Part shown: positions 50,659-60,034 of the stretch, in pieces | How the letters are laid out: each line of letters begins with the position of its first letter | Numbering within the stretch: position 1 is the first letter of the stretch | The notes under the pieces: model-generated | What the model saw: only the letters and a program-made list of their open reading frames with translations | Told to the model about the DNA's origin: nothing | Database searches by the model: none | Made by a program: the position numbers and the translations under genes | Assembly (NCBI GenBank): GCA_031422295.1 | Contig: JANOQM010000053.1 | Span: forward strand, 1 to 64,000 | DNA from: JANOMH01 sp031422295 | GTDB taxonomy: Bacteria; Pseudomonadota; Alphaproteobacteria; Rhodobacterales; Rhodobacteraceae | Reading direction: 5' to 3' | Length of the DNA: 64,000 nt

Positions 50659-51162
50659 CTATTGCCCGGACTGCTCGGAAGTTGACGGTTTCGGAAGCGG
50701 TTTCGGCGCGCCGGTGGTGTTCAGCGGATCATCCTGCCGCTGTACCGACCCTTCGAAATGCGCACCGGATTCGATGGCAATCGTTTTATGGATGATGTCG
50801 CCTTCGACCCGGGCGGTCGATGTCAGCCGAACTTTCAGCCCGCGTACCCGGCCGACGATCCGGCCATTGATGACGACATCATCGGCAACAAGTTCACCCT
50901 TGACGGTGGCACCTTCACCGACGGTCAGCAGATGGGCGCGAATGTCACCCTCAACCTGGCCTTCAATCTGGATATCGCCGGTGGTCTTCAAATTGCCTTT
51001 GATATGCAGGTCTGACGACAGAATCGACGCAGGCGGCTTGGCCTTGGGGGCGGCAGGCCGGAAGTCCTGCGACGACGTTATTGCCGTGCTACTGGCTGGG
51101 GCCGGTGCGGGGGCTTCGCTGGCTTTGGGGCCGGGTTCGTTGATTTTGCTCTTAGAAAACAT
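50659..51162 (-). CDS. Bactofilin
   Basis: Polymer-forming cytoskeletal protein (167 aa). Pro/Ala-rich disordered ends flank a central beta-helix (about 45-145) with the repeated turn pattern HIKGNLKTTGDIQIEGQVEG, ATVKGELVADDVVINGRIVG and ARVEGDIIHKTIAIESGAHF. Bactofilins organise wall enzymes. The gene overlaps by 11 bases the M23 peptidase gene in front of it, an association known for bactofilin-guided peptidases. Confidence 0.94.
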   Translation of the reverse strand: MFSKSKINEPGPKASEAPAPAPASSTAITSSQDFRPAAPKAKPPASILSSDLHIKGNLKTTGDIQIEGQVEGDIRAHLLTVGEGATVKGELVADDVVINGRIVGRVRGLKVRLTSTARVEGDIIHKTIAIESGAHFEGSVQRQDDPLNTTGAPKPLPKPSTSEQSGQ

Positions 51163-52507
51163 CGTTTCCCGCTCTTATGTAAATCATGGGGTCAACGGTC
51201 TCGCCGCCGACGCGAACTTCGTAGTGCAGATGTGGACCGGTTGATCGGCCAGAACTTCCAATATCACCAATCCGGTCTCCGCGCGAGACCCTTTGACCAA
51301 CTTCGACACGGATAGCACTTTGATGCGCATAGCGGGTTTCGATCCCGAACTCGTGCTGCACTTTGACCATACGACCATAGCCGGAAGACCAGCCTGCAAA
51401 AGTCACAACACCGTCAGCGGGGGCATAGATCGGGGTGCCGGTTGGTGCTGCCATGTCGATCCCGCCATGCAACCGGCCCCAGCGGGTGCCAAAATCTGAC
51501 GTCAGACGATACGAATCTTGCAGAGGTAACGTAAAAGGTAACCGTTCGGCGGCGATCCGGTACAGGTTGATCTGGTCCATTGACCGCAAAATCGCGTTGG
51601 CGCGAAGGCCATCTGCATCGGGTTCGGCCCCCATCGCTGAAAACTGTAACGGCGTCAGCGGGCCGCCGACGCCGGAATAGCCGCGCCGGACCTCTTCAAT
51701 GATCTGATCGGGGTTCAGCCCAGCGGCGCGGAACATGTCGTCCAGCGGGGCAACAGACACCAACATGGCATCCTCCAACTGGCGGAAAATCTCGTCATTG
51801 CGGTCCTGCATCAGGCGCAGTTCCAGTTGTAGTTCTTCGGCCTGTTCGATTGCAAATGCCGCATCAGCCGCGATCTGGTCGCGCTGATCTGCAGTTTCGG
51901 CCAAGGCATCAGCCAGAATATCGACAGTCCCGGTCATGTCATCGCGGCCCAGAGCGCTGGTCGCCACACCGGACCCGTCCGATAAGGATGATTCTAAGGC
52001 GATGGTCTGATCGCGGGCGGTTTCCCGTTCGATCATGGTGCGCCGCAACGTCGCTTGAACAACCTCCAGCCCAGTTTCCATTTCGCGGCGTTTATCTTCG
52101 GAATTCAGCAATTCCGTCTGCATGATCGAGATTTGGGCTAGGGCAGAACTGAACCGGTCCTGTGCCGCCGCAGCTTCGGCCAAACGCAGATCGCGTTCCG
52201 ACGACAGCGCATTCAGGCGGTCTTCGTAGATCAGCTTGTCGCGTTGGGCTTGGGCGCGGAAATTGCCCGCCCCGATAGAATCCATCAGCAGGATCGCCGT
52301 CGCAATGATTGTCCAGCCTAACAATAAGGTGCCGCCGGTCCAGGCAACAAGCTGGGTTTCTGACCGCAAACGAATGAACCGGGTTTCAGTATCGGACCGT
52401 AAAAACAGCCGCTTTTCAGGAAAATACTGCTCGAGGGTGGCATGCACCCTTTGCATCAGTCGGTTTCTCAATTGTGCAGCCCCATTCCGTCCCAGGTGGG
52501 CGTTCAC
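51152..52507 (-). CDS. M23 peptidoglycan endopeptidase with coiled coil (bactofilin partner)
   Basis: A 451-residue membrane-anchored peptidase. It has a short cytoplasmic N-terminus, one membrane helix near 55-75 (LVAWTGGTLLLGWTIIATAILLM), a long periplasmic coiled coil (about 80-240) and a C-terminal LytM domain. The Zn site is complete: HGGIDMA, YAHQS and HLHYE, in contrast to the NlpD-like protein. It likely cuts peptide crosslinks. The cytoplasmic tail could bind bactofilin directly. Confidence 0.92.
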   Translation of the reverse strand: MNAHLGRNGAAQLRNRLMQRVHATLEQYFPEKRLFLRSDTETRFIRLRSETQLVAWTGGTLLLGWTIIATAILLMDSIGAGNFRAQAQRDKLIYEDRLNALSSERDLRLAEAAAAQDRFSSALAQISIMQTELLNSEDKRREMETGLEVVQATLRRTMIERETARDQTIALESSLSDGSGVATSALGRDDMTGTVDILADALAETADQRDQIAADAAFAIEQAEELQLELRLMQDRNDEIFRQLEDAMLVSVAPLDDMFRAAGLNPDQIIEEVRRGYSGVGGPLTPLQFSAMGAEPDADGLRANAILRSMDQINLYRIAAERLPFTLPLQDSYRLTSDFGTRWGRLHGGIDMAAPTGTPIYAPADGVVTFAGWSSGYGRMVKVQHEFGIETRYAHQSAIRVEVGQRVSRGDRIGDIGSSGRSTGPHLHYEVRVGGETVDPMIYIRAGNDVF

Positions 52508-52676
52508 TCATCCCCAGAGTTTGCGCCTGTGGTTTTGTTACCGATCTGATCACAAAGTCGCAATGATTTTAGCCGGTTGAGCGTTGGCCACGCCGGGTTC
52601 GGCCGCAAACTGGCGGGTTTTCGCCTAAACTACTGGTATAAACCGGCCAAAATTCGGTCAGTTCAATCGGCACTGA

Positions 52677-53489
52677 TCACGGGGTTGTGTCCACAAGCGG
52701 CCAATAAAAATCTGGTGGCAACCCCGCCTCGGCCCGCTTTTCAGAATTGAAGGGCGGTTTGAGGGCGCCGTGAAAGTAGCGCCGGACAAGGCTGTGAAAC
52801 GTCACCTTAGGGTCAAGATCAAGCCTCCCACAAAGGAAATTGAACCATTTTGACCCATAAGCGACGTGATGCACTTCTTCGGCATAAATCGTATTCAGGG
52901 CCGCCACAGCGTCAGCCTCACCTGCCTGAGTGAACAACGCAATCATGCCTGGGGTCACATCCAGTCCGCGTGCCTCAAGTACCATCGGCACCACGGCCAG
53001 CCGACCCATCAGGTCATCGGCCGTGTCCTCGGCTGCCCGCCACATGCCGGCATGTGCAGCAAGTGCGCCATAAAAACTGCCTGCTGCTTCCAGACAGTCA
53101 CACATCAGATTGAAATGCTTGGATTCTTCATCCGCCGCCTGAACCCAGTCATCATAATAGCCCATCGGCATCGGTATATGCGCAAAGCGGGCGATAATAT
53201 CCCAATGCAGGTCGACGGCATTCAGTTCGATATGTGCCACGGCATGTAGCAGGGCAATCCGGCCAGCCGCGGTCCCCGGGCGGCGACGGGGGACGTCGCG
53301 TGGCGACAGCAATTGCGGCAAGGCGGGTCGCGCCGGGATCGATGGCGGACGGGCATCGCCGATTGGCACATCAGTCCGGGTCGCGCGCGCCTCGCGCCAC
53401 AGCGCAGCGTATTCACGCGACAAGGCTGCTTTGGCCCGCCCATCTGCGGTTTGCAGAACGGCCACGGCCATTTCGGTCAAGCTATGCAT
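52677..53489 (-). CDS. DUF455 ferritin-like protein
   Basis: A 270-residue DUF455 protein of the ferritin-like (MiaE-related) superfamily. Carboxylate/His motifs that could bind two iron atoms are AVAHIELNAVDLHWD, AADEESKHFNLM and IYAEEVHHVAYG. Function is unknown. It is transcribed from just beyond repeat copy H, and downstream of bcp on the same strand. Confidence 0.88.
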   Translation of the reverse strand: MHSLTEMAVAVLQTADGRAKAALSREYAALWREARATRTDVPIGDARPPSIPARPALPQLLSPRDVPRRRPGTAAGRIALLHAVAHIELNAVDLHWDIIARFAHIPMPMGYYDDWVQAADEESKHFNLMCDCLEAAGSFYGALAAHAGMWRAAEDTADDLMGRLAVVPMVLEARGLDVTPGMIALFTQAGEADAVAALNTIYAEEVHHVAYGSKWFNFLCGRLDLDPKVTFHSLVRRYFHGALKPPFNSEKRAEAGLPPDFYWPLVDTTP

Positions 53490-53505
53490 CGCCAGCCTTG
53501 AGGTG

Positions 53506-53527
53506 AGGTGGGTTTAAACCCACATTA
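53506..53527. repeat. Stop-associated palindrome, copy H
   Basis: GTGGGTTTAAACCCAC at 53508-53523 is a perfect 16-base palindrome, followed by ATTA. This is the only copy near a gene start (DUF455, 17 bases away), but it is still downstream of bcp. Confidence 0.85.
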
Positions 53528-53567
53528 CTTGAGAAAACAATGCGATAACAGGATAATAAGCCCGTGT

Positions 53568-53588
53568 GGTGGGTTTAAACCCACCTTA
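53568..53588. repeat. Stop-associated palindrome, copy I (supplies the stop codon)
   Basis: GGTGGGTTTAAACCCACC at 53568-53585. The next three bases, read on the minus strand, are the TAA stop codon of bcp. Confidence 0.85.
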
Positions 53589-54062
53589 CTTTTGGGGCAG
53601 GGCGCGGACCGCCGCCAACACTTCTTCGGTATGGCCTTCGACCTTGACCTTGCGCCAGACGCGCGCGATCCGGCCCGCCGCGTCAATCAGGAAGGTCGCC
53701 CTTTCAATACCCATATAGGTCTTGCCATACATGCTTTTTTCCAGCCAAACACCGTAGCGTTCGCAGACGTCGCCGTCTTCGTCCGACAAAAGCGCAATGC
53801 GCAACCCATATTTATCACGGAATTTATCATGCTTTTTAACGCTGTCTTTGGACACCCCCAGCACAATTGCCCCTGAAGCAGCAAAAGCCTCAACCTCGGC
53901 GGTAAAAGACTGCGCTTCAAGGGTGCAACCGGGGGTGTCGTCCTTTGGATAGAAATACAGCACAATGGCCTGACCAGCGAAGTCAAGCAGCGATGTCGTT
54001 CCACCGCCATCGCGCGGCAATGTGATCGCGGGGGCTTCTTGGCCGGGTTCAATTACGCGCAT
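53586..54062 (-). CDS. bcp: Thioredoxin-dependent peroxiredoxin (Bcp/PrxQ)
   Basis: A 158-residue PrxQ-type peroxidase that removes H2O2 and organic peroxides. The peroxidatic Cys is in YPKDDTPGCTLEAQSF. The resolving Cys found five residues later in E. coli Bcp is replaced by Gln; a further Cys (GDVCERYG) may act instead, or the enzyme is of 1-Cys type. Start MRVIEPGQEAPAI at 54062. The stop codon belongs to palindromic repeat copy I. Confidence 0.93.
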   Translation of the reverse strand: MRVIEPGQEAPAITLPRDGGGTTSLLDFAGQAIVLYFYPKDDTPGCTLEAQSFTAEVEAFAASGAIVLGVSKDSVKKHDKFRDKYGLRIALLSDEDGDVCERYGVWLEKSMYGKTYMGIERATFLIDAAGRIARVWRKVKVEGHTEEVLAAVRALPQK

Positions 54063-54218
54063 GGCAGGGGCTCCTTTTAGGGGGTCACATGTTTGTGGTT
54101 TTGTTCTAGAGCAAAGCCAGCGAGAATAAAGAGTGGCCAGAACAAAGAGCACAATGATCCACTCCCGATCAAGATCAGCGCGATGGTCGATGATGCAGGC
54201 CATCGTCTTGGGGGCCCG

Positions 54219-57200
54219 ATGACCCAGGTGCCAAAGCCGGATCGTGGCCTTGAAATGACAGTGCAGCCGCCGCCGCGCCGCCGGGGTCGCAAGCGCTGGT
54301 TCGTATTGCGGTTGACCCTGCTGATGTTGGCCGCTCCGTTGGTTTTTGCGCTGATCGGCGGGTTCATGATGCTGGGGCATGAAATAACCGCCCCCAGCTG
54401 GATCAAACACCGGATCGAGGCGCAGGCAGCGGTAGCATTGAACGGTGGGGCGCTGCGGTTTGGCCAGATTACGGTGACGGTCGGGACTGACTTGCATCCA
54501 CAGGTCCGCCTGATCGACGTTAGCCTGCGGGATGCAGAGGGCCAGGAACTGGCCCGCGTGCCGATGGTCCAGGCTACGGTGTCGCCGCGTGGTCTGTTGT
54601 TTCGACGCGAGATTCTGCCGCAGATGGTGACGCTGACCGGACCACAGATCCGGCTGGCCCGTGCTGCAAACGGGTCATTTGCCGTCGCTTTCGGTACGGG
54701 CGCTGGCCCGGTACGCCGCGCGCAAAACCTCGCCGAGCTTTTGGAGGAGTTCGACCAGATTTTCGAACGGCCAGCCTTTGCTGCATTGCGTCAGATGCGT
54801 GCTGAAGGTGTGGTGATCAATTATGATGACGCCCGCGCCGGACGCAGTTGGACAGTGGACGGGGGCGTGATTACTTTGGACCTGCGCGATGATCTGACCA
54901 CTGTCAGCGGCGACTTTGCCTTGCTGTCGGGCCGTGATTTCGTCACCGAACTGGCTATGCGGTATCAAAGCCCACGCGGCAGCCGCGCCGCCGAAATGTC
55001 ACTGACTGTGATTGATGTGCCCGCCCGCGATGTTGCCAGCCAAAGTCCGGTCTTGGGCTGGCTGGCTGTGCTGAACGCGCCGCTATCAGCGGCCTTGCGG
55101 TTGGAAACCGAGGCTGATGGCACATTGGGCCCGTTCAGCGCAGCGCTCAAGGTAGGGACCGGCAGCCTGCAGCCGACAACCGGCGCTGCTGCTGTCGGGT
55201 TCGATACGGCCCGCGCCTACTTGGATTATGATCCAGAACTGGGACTGATCCGGTTTAATCAGGTCAGTCTGAACAGTGAATGGGGTGCTGTACGGGCCGA
55301 AGGGCAGGCCTATCTGCGCGACATTGAAAATGGTTTTCCAAAAACGCTGCTGGGTCAGTTTCAGTTATCCGATATCAGCCTGAACCCACAGAATCTGTAT
55401 CCTGAGCCGATAACCTTTCCTGCGGCCTCGGTTGATTTCAGGCTGGCCCTGGATCCGTTCAGCATGGATTTGGGGCAGTTCTATCTGGCCGACATGAACG
55501 GTGTCCTGTTGCATGGCGAGGGTGAAATTTCGGCCAGTTCTGCGGGCTGGCGTGTCGCTATGGATGCCCGGTTGCCACAAATCGGGTCAGATCGGGCCAT
55601 GGCGCTATGGCCCGCAGATGTTAAGGTGCAGACCCGAAGTTGGTTTGAACAGAATTTTATGAAAGGAGAGTTATTTAATATTGTCATGGGGTTGCGTATC
55701 GATCCTGATGTTCCGCTGCAGCTCGGGCTGACGACAGAATTTCGTGAAACCTCAGTGCGGTTCATGCGGCAGATGCCGCTGATCCAAGATGCGGCTGGTC
55801 ATGCCGAATTTTCGGGGCATGCGTTGACTTTAGTCCTAGAGGCCGGAACAGTAACTGCGCCGCAAGGGGGTGCCGTCGATCTGGCGGGGTCAGTGCTGAT
55901 GATCCCGGATACCCGTCTGCGTGCGCCGCCTGCAACAATCCGCCTTAATCTTGACAGCACGGTCACCGCTGCACTGTCGATCCTCGATCAACCACCGTTC
56001 GGCTTTCTGACCGCAGCCGGGCTTCCTGTGACATTAGCCGATGGCCGCGCCCTGACCCGCGGAACGATTAATCTGCCATTGGCCGAATTTATCCCGCAGA
56101 ATCAAATCGCTTATGCAATTTCCGCCGACCTGACCGATCTACGCAGTGATCTGCTGGTGCCGGGCCGGGTTTTGGCGGCATCTGGTTTAACTTTAACTGC
56201 CGACCCTGCGGGCATACAAATATCTGGCCCGTTGCGTTTGGGTCAGGTGCCTGCTGACGTGGTCTGGCAGCAACAGTTCGGGCCCGACGGGCAGGGCCGG
56301 TCGCAGCTGCAGGCGGAACTGGAATTGTCCGAACGGTTTATCGATGAGTTCAATATCGGCCTGCCCCCCGGAACAGTCAGTGGAGCGGGCGTTGGGCAGA
56401 TCGTGCTGAACCTGTCGCGTGATGCGCCCCCGGCCTTTACCTTAACCTCTGGGCTGCAAGGCGTTGGATTGCGCTTGCCAACCCTGAACTGGGTCAAACC
56501 CGCGTCCGAAGCCGGGCAATTGGAACTGACCGGCACATTGGGTCCGGTCCCCCGCATTGACCGGATTGCTGTGGACGCGGCCGGATTAAATGCCGCAGGC
56601 AACATCGCCTTGAATGGTGACGGCACATTGGACCGGGCCAGTTTTGACCGGGTGCAACTAGGTGGCTGGTTCGATGCACCGGTTGATCTGGTTGGTCGTG
56701 GCCCAGGCCAGCCCGCGCAGATTGTCATTGCGGGTGGGCAGGTCGATTTGCGCCGCGCGAATTTTGGCGACACTGCCGGGCGCGGCGGGCCAATGACGAT
56801 TGCGCTGGACCGGTTGCAAATATCCGAAGGGATTGCACTGACCGATTTTCGGGGTGAGTTTAGTGCCGAGGGCGGATTTGGTGGCGATTTTGCCGCCAAT
56901 GTGAATGATGATACCGCTGTGCGCGGCTCGATGGTGCCGCAGGATGGCCGGGCCGCTGTGCGGATCGTCAGTGACGACGGCGGCGGTGTGTTACGCGCCG
57001 CCGGGCTGCTGGAGACCGCACAAGGCGGCGCACTTGATCTGACATTGCTGCCTGCGGGGGGTGCTGGCAGCTATGACGGCACGCTGAGTATTACCGATCT
57101 GCGGGTGCGCCGCGCCCCGGCATTGGCGTCGTTGCTGAATGCGATATCAGTGGTGGGCCTGTTGCAGCAGCTTGACGGGCAGGGCCTGTCGTTCAGCGCG

Positions 57201-57524
57201 GTTGATGCGCGTTTTCGGATCACCCCGGACCGGATCACCGTCACACGGTCCAGCGCCGTTGGCCCCGGCCTTGGCATTTCGCTGGACGGGATTTACACAG
57301 GCGCAGACCGGAATATGGACTTTCAGGGGGTTATCTCGCCGATTTATCTGATCAACGGTGTGGGGTCGGTGCTGACCCGACCGGGCGAGGGGCTGATCGG
57401 GTTCAACTTTACCCTGCGTGGCCCGATTGGCGACACGCAGGTCGGGGTCAATCCGTTTTCAGTCCTGACCCCCGGCATGTTCCGTGACATATTCCGGCGG
57501 CCCCCCCCGGTTGTCACCGAATGA
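54219..57524 (+). CDS. YhdP/AsmA-like protein (DUF3971)
   Basis: A large (1101 aa) envelope protein. A basic cytoplasmic start (PPPRRRGRKRW) is followed by one membrane helix (about residues 30-50, LTLLMLAAPLVFALIGGFMML) and a long periplasmic part of beta-strand repeats. The AsmA-like C-terminal region is near the end (SYDGTLSITDLRVRRAPALASLLNAISVVGLLQQL). Proteins of this superfamily form hydrophobic grooves that carry phospholipids to the outer membrane. The start at 54219 follows GGGGG; ATGs at 54183 and 54255 are alternatives. Its stop overlaps queA (ATGA). Confidence 0.88.
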   Translation: MTQVPKPDRGLEMTVQPPPRRRGRKRWFVLRLTLLMLAAPLVFALIGGFMMLGHEITAPSWIKHRIEAQAAVALNGGALRFGQITVTVGTDLHPQVRLIDVSLRDAEGQELARVPMVQATVSPRGLLFRREILPQMVTLTGPQIRLARAANGSFAVAFGTGAGPVRRAQNLAELLEEFDQIFERPAFAALRQMRAEGVVINYDDARAGRSWTVDGGVITLDLRDDLTTVSGDFALLSGRDFVTELAMRYQSPRGSRAAEMSLTVIDVPARDVASQSPVLGWLAVLNAPLSAALRLETEADGTLGPFSAALKVGTGSLQPTTGAAAVGFDTARAYLDYDPELGLIRFNQVSLNSEWGAVRAEGQAYLRDIENGFPKTLLGQFQLSDISLNPQNLYPEPITFPAASVDFRLALDPFSMDLGQFYLADMNGVLLHGEGEISASSAGWRVAMDARLPQIGSDRAMALWPADVKVQTRSWFEQNFMKGELFNIVMGLRIDPDVPLQLGLTTEFRETSVRFMRQMPLIQDAAGHAEFSGHALTLVLEAGTVTAPQGGAVDLAGSVLMIPDTRLRAPPATIRLNLDSTVTAALSILDQPPFGFLTAAGLPVTLADGRALTRGTINLPLAEFIPQNQIAYAISADLTDLRSDLLVPGRVLAASGLTLTADPAGIQISGPLRLGQVPADVVWQQQFGPDGQGRSQLQAELELSERFIDEFNIGLPPGTVSGAGVGQIVLNLSRDAPPAFTLTSGLQGVGLRLPTLNWVKPASEAGQLELTGTLGPVPRIDRIAVDAAGLNAAGNIALNGDGTLDRASFDRVQLGGWFDAPVDLVGRGPGQPAQIVIAGGQVDLRRANFGDTAGRGGPMTIALDRLQISEGIALTDFRGEFSAEGGFGGDFAANVNDDTAVRGSMVPQDGRAAVRIVSDDGGGVLRAAGLLETAQGGALDLTLLPAGGAGSYDGTLSITDLRVRRAPALASLLNAISVVGLLQQLDGQGLSFSAVDARFRITPDRITVTRSSAVGPGLGISLDGIYTGADRNMDFQGVISPIYLINGVGSVLTRPGEGLIGFNFTLRGPIGDTQVGVNPFSVLTPGMFRDIFRRPPPVVTE

Positions 57525-58573
57525 AGCTGAGCGATTTCGATTTTGACCTGCCAGAGCGGCTGATCGCAGTGCGGCCAGCGCGCCCAAGATCGTCGGCGCG
57601 GTTATTGGTTGCGGATGGCCAGCAGATACAGGATTGTCATGTCGCCGACCTGCCGGATTTCCTGCGCCCCGGCGACAGACTGGTGTTGAATGACACCCGG
57701 GTCATTCCGGCGCGGCTGACCGGGCATCGACACCGGACGGGCGAGGCTGGCCAAACAATCGCGCAGATCGAAGTGACCCTGTTAGAGACCAAGGACGGGC
57801 TGTGGTCGGCTTTGGTCAAGCCATTGCGCAAGATCAGGGATGGCGAGACGATCGTGTTTTCGCCCCTGTTGACCGGCAGGGTTGAGGGCCGCAACGACGG
57901 GCAGGGATTGATCCGTTTCAATCTGACCGGGCCCGCATTCGACGCAGCGCTGGCGCAGACCGGGGCCATGCCATTGCCACCCTACATAGCCGCCCTGCGC
58001 CCGCCAGATGACGCCGACAAATCCGATTATCAGACCCATTGGGCTGCCAAATCGGGGGCAGTGGCGGCCCCGACTGCATCACTCCATTTCGATGCGGAAT
58101 TGATGAAAGCGCTGGCATTGCGCGGTGTGACGCATTCGTTTGTGACATTGCATGTAGGTGCTGGCACGTTCCTGCCGGTCAAGTCCGATGATATCGCCCA
58201 GCACAAGATGCATGCCGAATGGGGCGAGGTGACGGCGCTGGCCGCGATCGAGATCAACGCCACCAAAGCCGCTGGGGGCCGGGTCATCCCAGTGGGCACC
58301 ACGGCGCTGCGGTTGATCGAAAGTGCTGCGACCGATCAGGGTTTGGCCGCCTGGTCCGGCGATACGGCGATCTTCATCACACCGGGTTACCAGTTTCGCA
58401 TTGCCGATGGGCTGATGACGAATTTTCACCTGCCGAAGTCAACCTTGATGATGCTGGTGTCGGCGTTGATCGGCACCAATCGGATCAAGGCAATCTATGG
58501 GCATGCGATAGCTCAGGACTATCGGTTCTTTTCCTATGGCGATGCCTCATTATTGCTTCCGTCCGGGATTTGA
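57521..58573 (+). CDS. queA: S-adenosylmethionine:tRNA ribosyltransferase-isomerase
   Basis: Adds the cyclopentane-epoxide ring from SAM to preQ1-tRNA in queuosine synthesis. Typical segments are FDFDLPERLIAVRPARPRSSARLL, LVLNDTRVIPARL, HFDAELM, LHVGAGTFLPVKSDDI and NFHLPKSTLMMLVSA. Length 350 aa is normal. The ATG overlaps the stop of the YhdP-like gene by four bases. Confidence 0.97.
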   Translation: MKLSDFDFDLPERLIAVRPARPRSSARLLVADGQQIQDCHVADLPDFLRPGDRLVLNDTRVIPARLTGHRHRTGEAGQTIAQIEVTLLETKDGLWSALVKPLRKIRDGETIVFSPLLTGRVEGRNDGQGLIRFNLTGPAFDAALAQTGAMPLPPYIAALRPPDDADKSDYQTHWAAKSGAVAAPTASLHFDAELMKALALRGVTHSFVTLHVGAGTFLPVKSDDIAQHKMHAEWGEVTALAAIEINATKAAGGRVIPVGTTALRLIESAATDQGLAAWSGDTAIFITPGYQFRIADGLMTNFHLPKSTLMMLVSALIGTNRIKAIYGHAIAQDYRFFSYGDASLLLPSGI

Positions 58574-58668
58574 CGGAACCGTAACCAGACCTTTAACGGT
58601 CGCTTGCGGGGATGCCCCGGGGGCAGCCGTCAGGTAGTGAACGTTCAACGCAGCAGAAGGGCCGTGAC

Positions 58669-59943
58669 ATGTTTCAGGTGATCAGTAGTTCATGGGCCCT
58701 TCTGCTTGGTATGTTCATGCTGATGATCGGCAATGGCTTGCAGGGCACATTGCTGGGACTTCGCGGTGAACATGAAGGGTTCAGCACGTTCGAGATTTCT
58801 ATCGTGATGTCCGCCTATTTCGTCGGGTTCCTCGGGGCCTCGCGGCTGGCCCCGTTGATGCTGCGGTCCGTCGGGCATGTGCGGGTGTTTGCGGCGTTCG
58901 GGTCAACCATTTCCGCAGTGCTGATTTTGTATCCGGAAATGACCGAACCCTGGGCATGGGTGTTGGGGCGGGTGATCATCGGGTTTTGCTTTTGCGGTGT
59001 CTACATCACGGCAGAAAGCTGGCTCAACGATGCGGCCAGCAATGAAAACCGCGGCAAGTCCCTTTCGCTGTATATGATCGTGCAGATGGCCGGGATCATA
59101 CTGGCGCAATACCTTTTGGTCCTGAGTGACTTCAAAGGGTATACATTGTTCATCATTTCATCGGTTCTGGTGTCGATGTCATTCGCCCCAATGTTGATGT
59201 CAAACAGACCTACGCCAGCCTTTGCCACCACCAAGCCGCTGTCGATGCGACGGCTGGTTGCAGCGTCGCCTTTGGCCTGCATGGGGATGTTTCTGCTGGG
59301 TGGCGTGTTTGCCGCACAATTCGGGATGTCGGCGGTTTACGGGTCGCGTGCCGGGCTGACGGTCGGGCAGATATCGCTGATGGTGTCAGTGACCTATCTG
59401 GCCGCCTTGCTGCTGCAATACCCGATCGGGTGGTTGTCGGATCGGTATGACCGGCGCAAACTGATTATGGGATTGGCGCTGGCGGGGGGCTTGGGGTCAG
59501 TTTTGTCCTTTGTTCTGCCGGGCCATCTGGGTCTGATCTTGCTCAGTGCGGCGGCCGTCGGCGGAACATCCAACCCGCTTTATGCGCTGCTGATCGCCTA
59601 TGCCAACGACTATCTGGACCGCGAGGATATGGCAGCCGCGTCCGGAGGTCTTTTGTTTATCAATGGGTTGGGGGCCATTTCGGGGCCGCTGATTTTGGGA
59701 TGGTTGATGGATAATATTGGTCCGTCGGGGTTCTGGGCGTTCATCGCGGTTCTGATGCTGGGTCTGGCGGGATATGCCGCCTGGCGAATGACCCGGCGCG
59801 CTGCCATCAGCAACCCTGACCGCGCGTCCTATGTGCCGATCCATGCGGCGGGCACGACAGTTGCCGCGATTTTGGCGCAAGAGGTGTACCGCGACGCCAG
59901 CCCGAAACATCCCAATGCCATATCGCCCGTTCAATCCACCTGA
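58669..59943 (+). CDS. MFS transporter (YcaD-like)
   Basis: A 424-residue major facilitator with twelve predicted helices. The 2-3 loop reads ASRLAPLMLRSVGHVR, and the 8-9 loop has GWLSDRYDRRKLIMG, a clear MFS motif. A soluble tail of about 45 residues follows the last helix. Substrate unknown; it resembles the YcaD/YfkF type. AGAAGG precedes ATG 58669, which supports this start over one 19 codons upstream. Confidence 0.87.
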   Translation: MFQVISSSWALLLGMFMLMIGNGLQGTLLGLRGEHEGFSTFEISIVMSAYFVGFLGASRLAPLMLRSVGHVRVFAAFGSTISAVLILYPEMTEPWAWVLGRVIIGFCFCGVYITAESWLNDAASNENRGKSLSLYMIVQMAGIILAQYLLVLSDFKGYTLFIISSVLVSMSFAPMLMSNRPTPAFATTKPLSMRRLVAASPLACMGMFLLGGVFAAQFGMSAVYGSRAGLTVGQISLMVSVTYLAALLLQYPIGWLSDRYDRRKLIMGLALAGGLGSVLSFVLPGHLGLILLSAAAVGGTSNPLYALLIAYANDYLDREDMAAASGGLLFINGLGAISGPLILGWLMDNIGPSGFWAFIAVLMLGLAGYAAWRMTRRAAISNPDRASYVPIHAAGTTVAAILAQEVYRDASPKHPNAISPVQST

Positions 59944-60034
59944 CTTCTTGTCGGGGACTGGATTTTCTTGCGTCAATGACATGATTCTGCCATTGACAAC
60001 TGCAACCGGTTAGAAAACCGGGCAGAGGTGAGTG

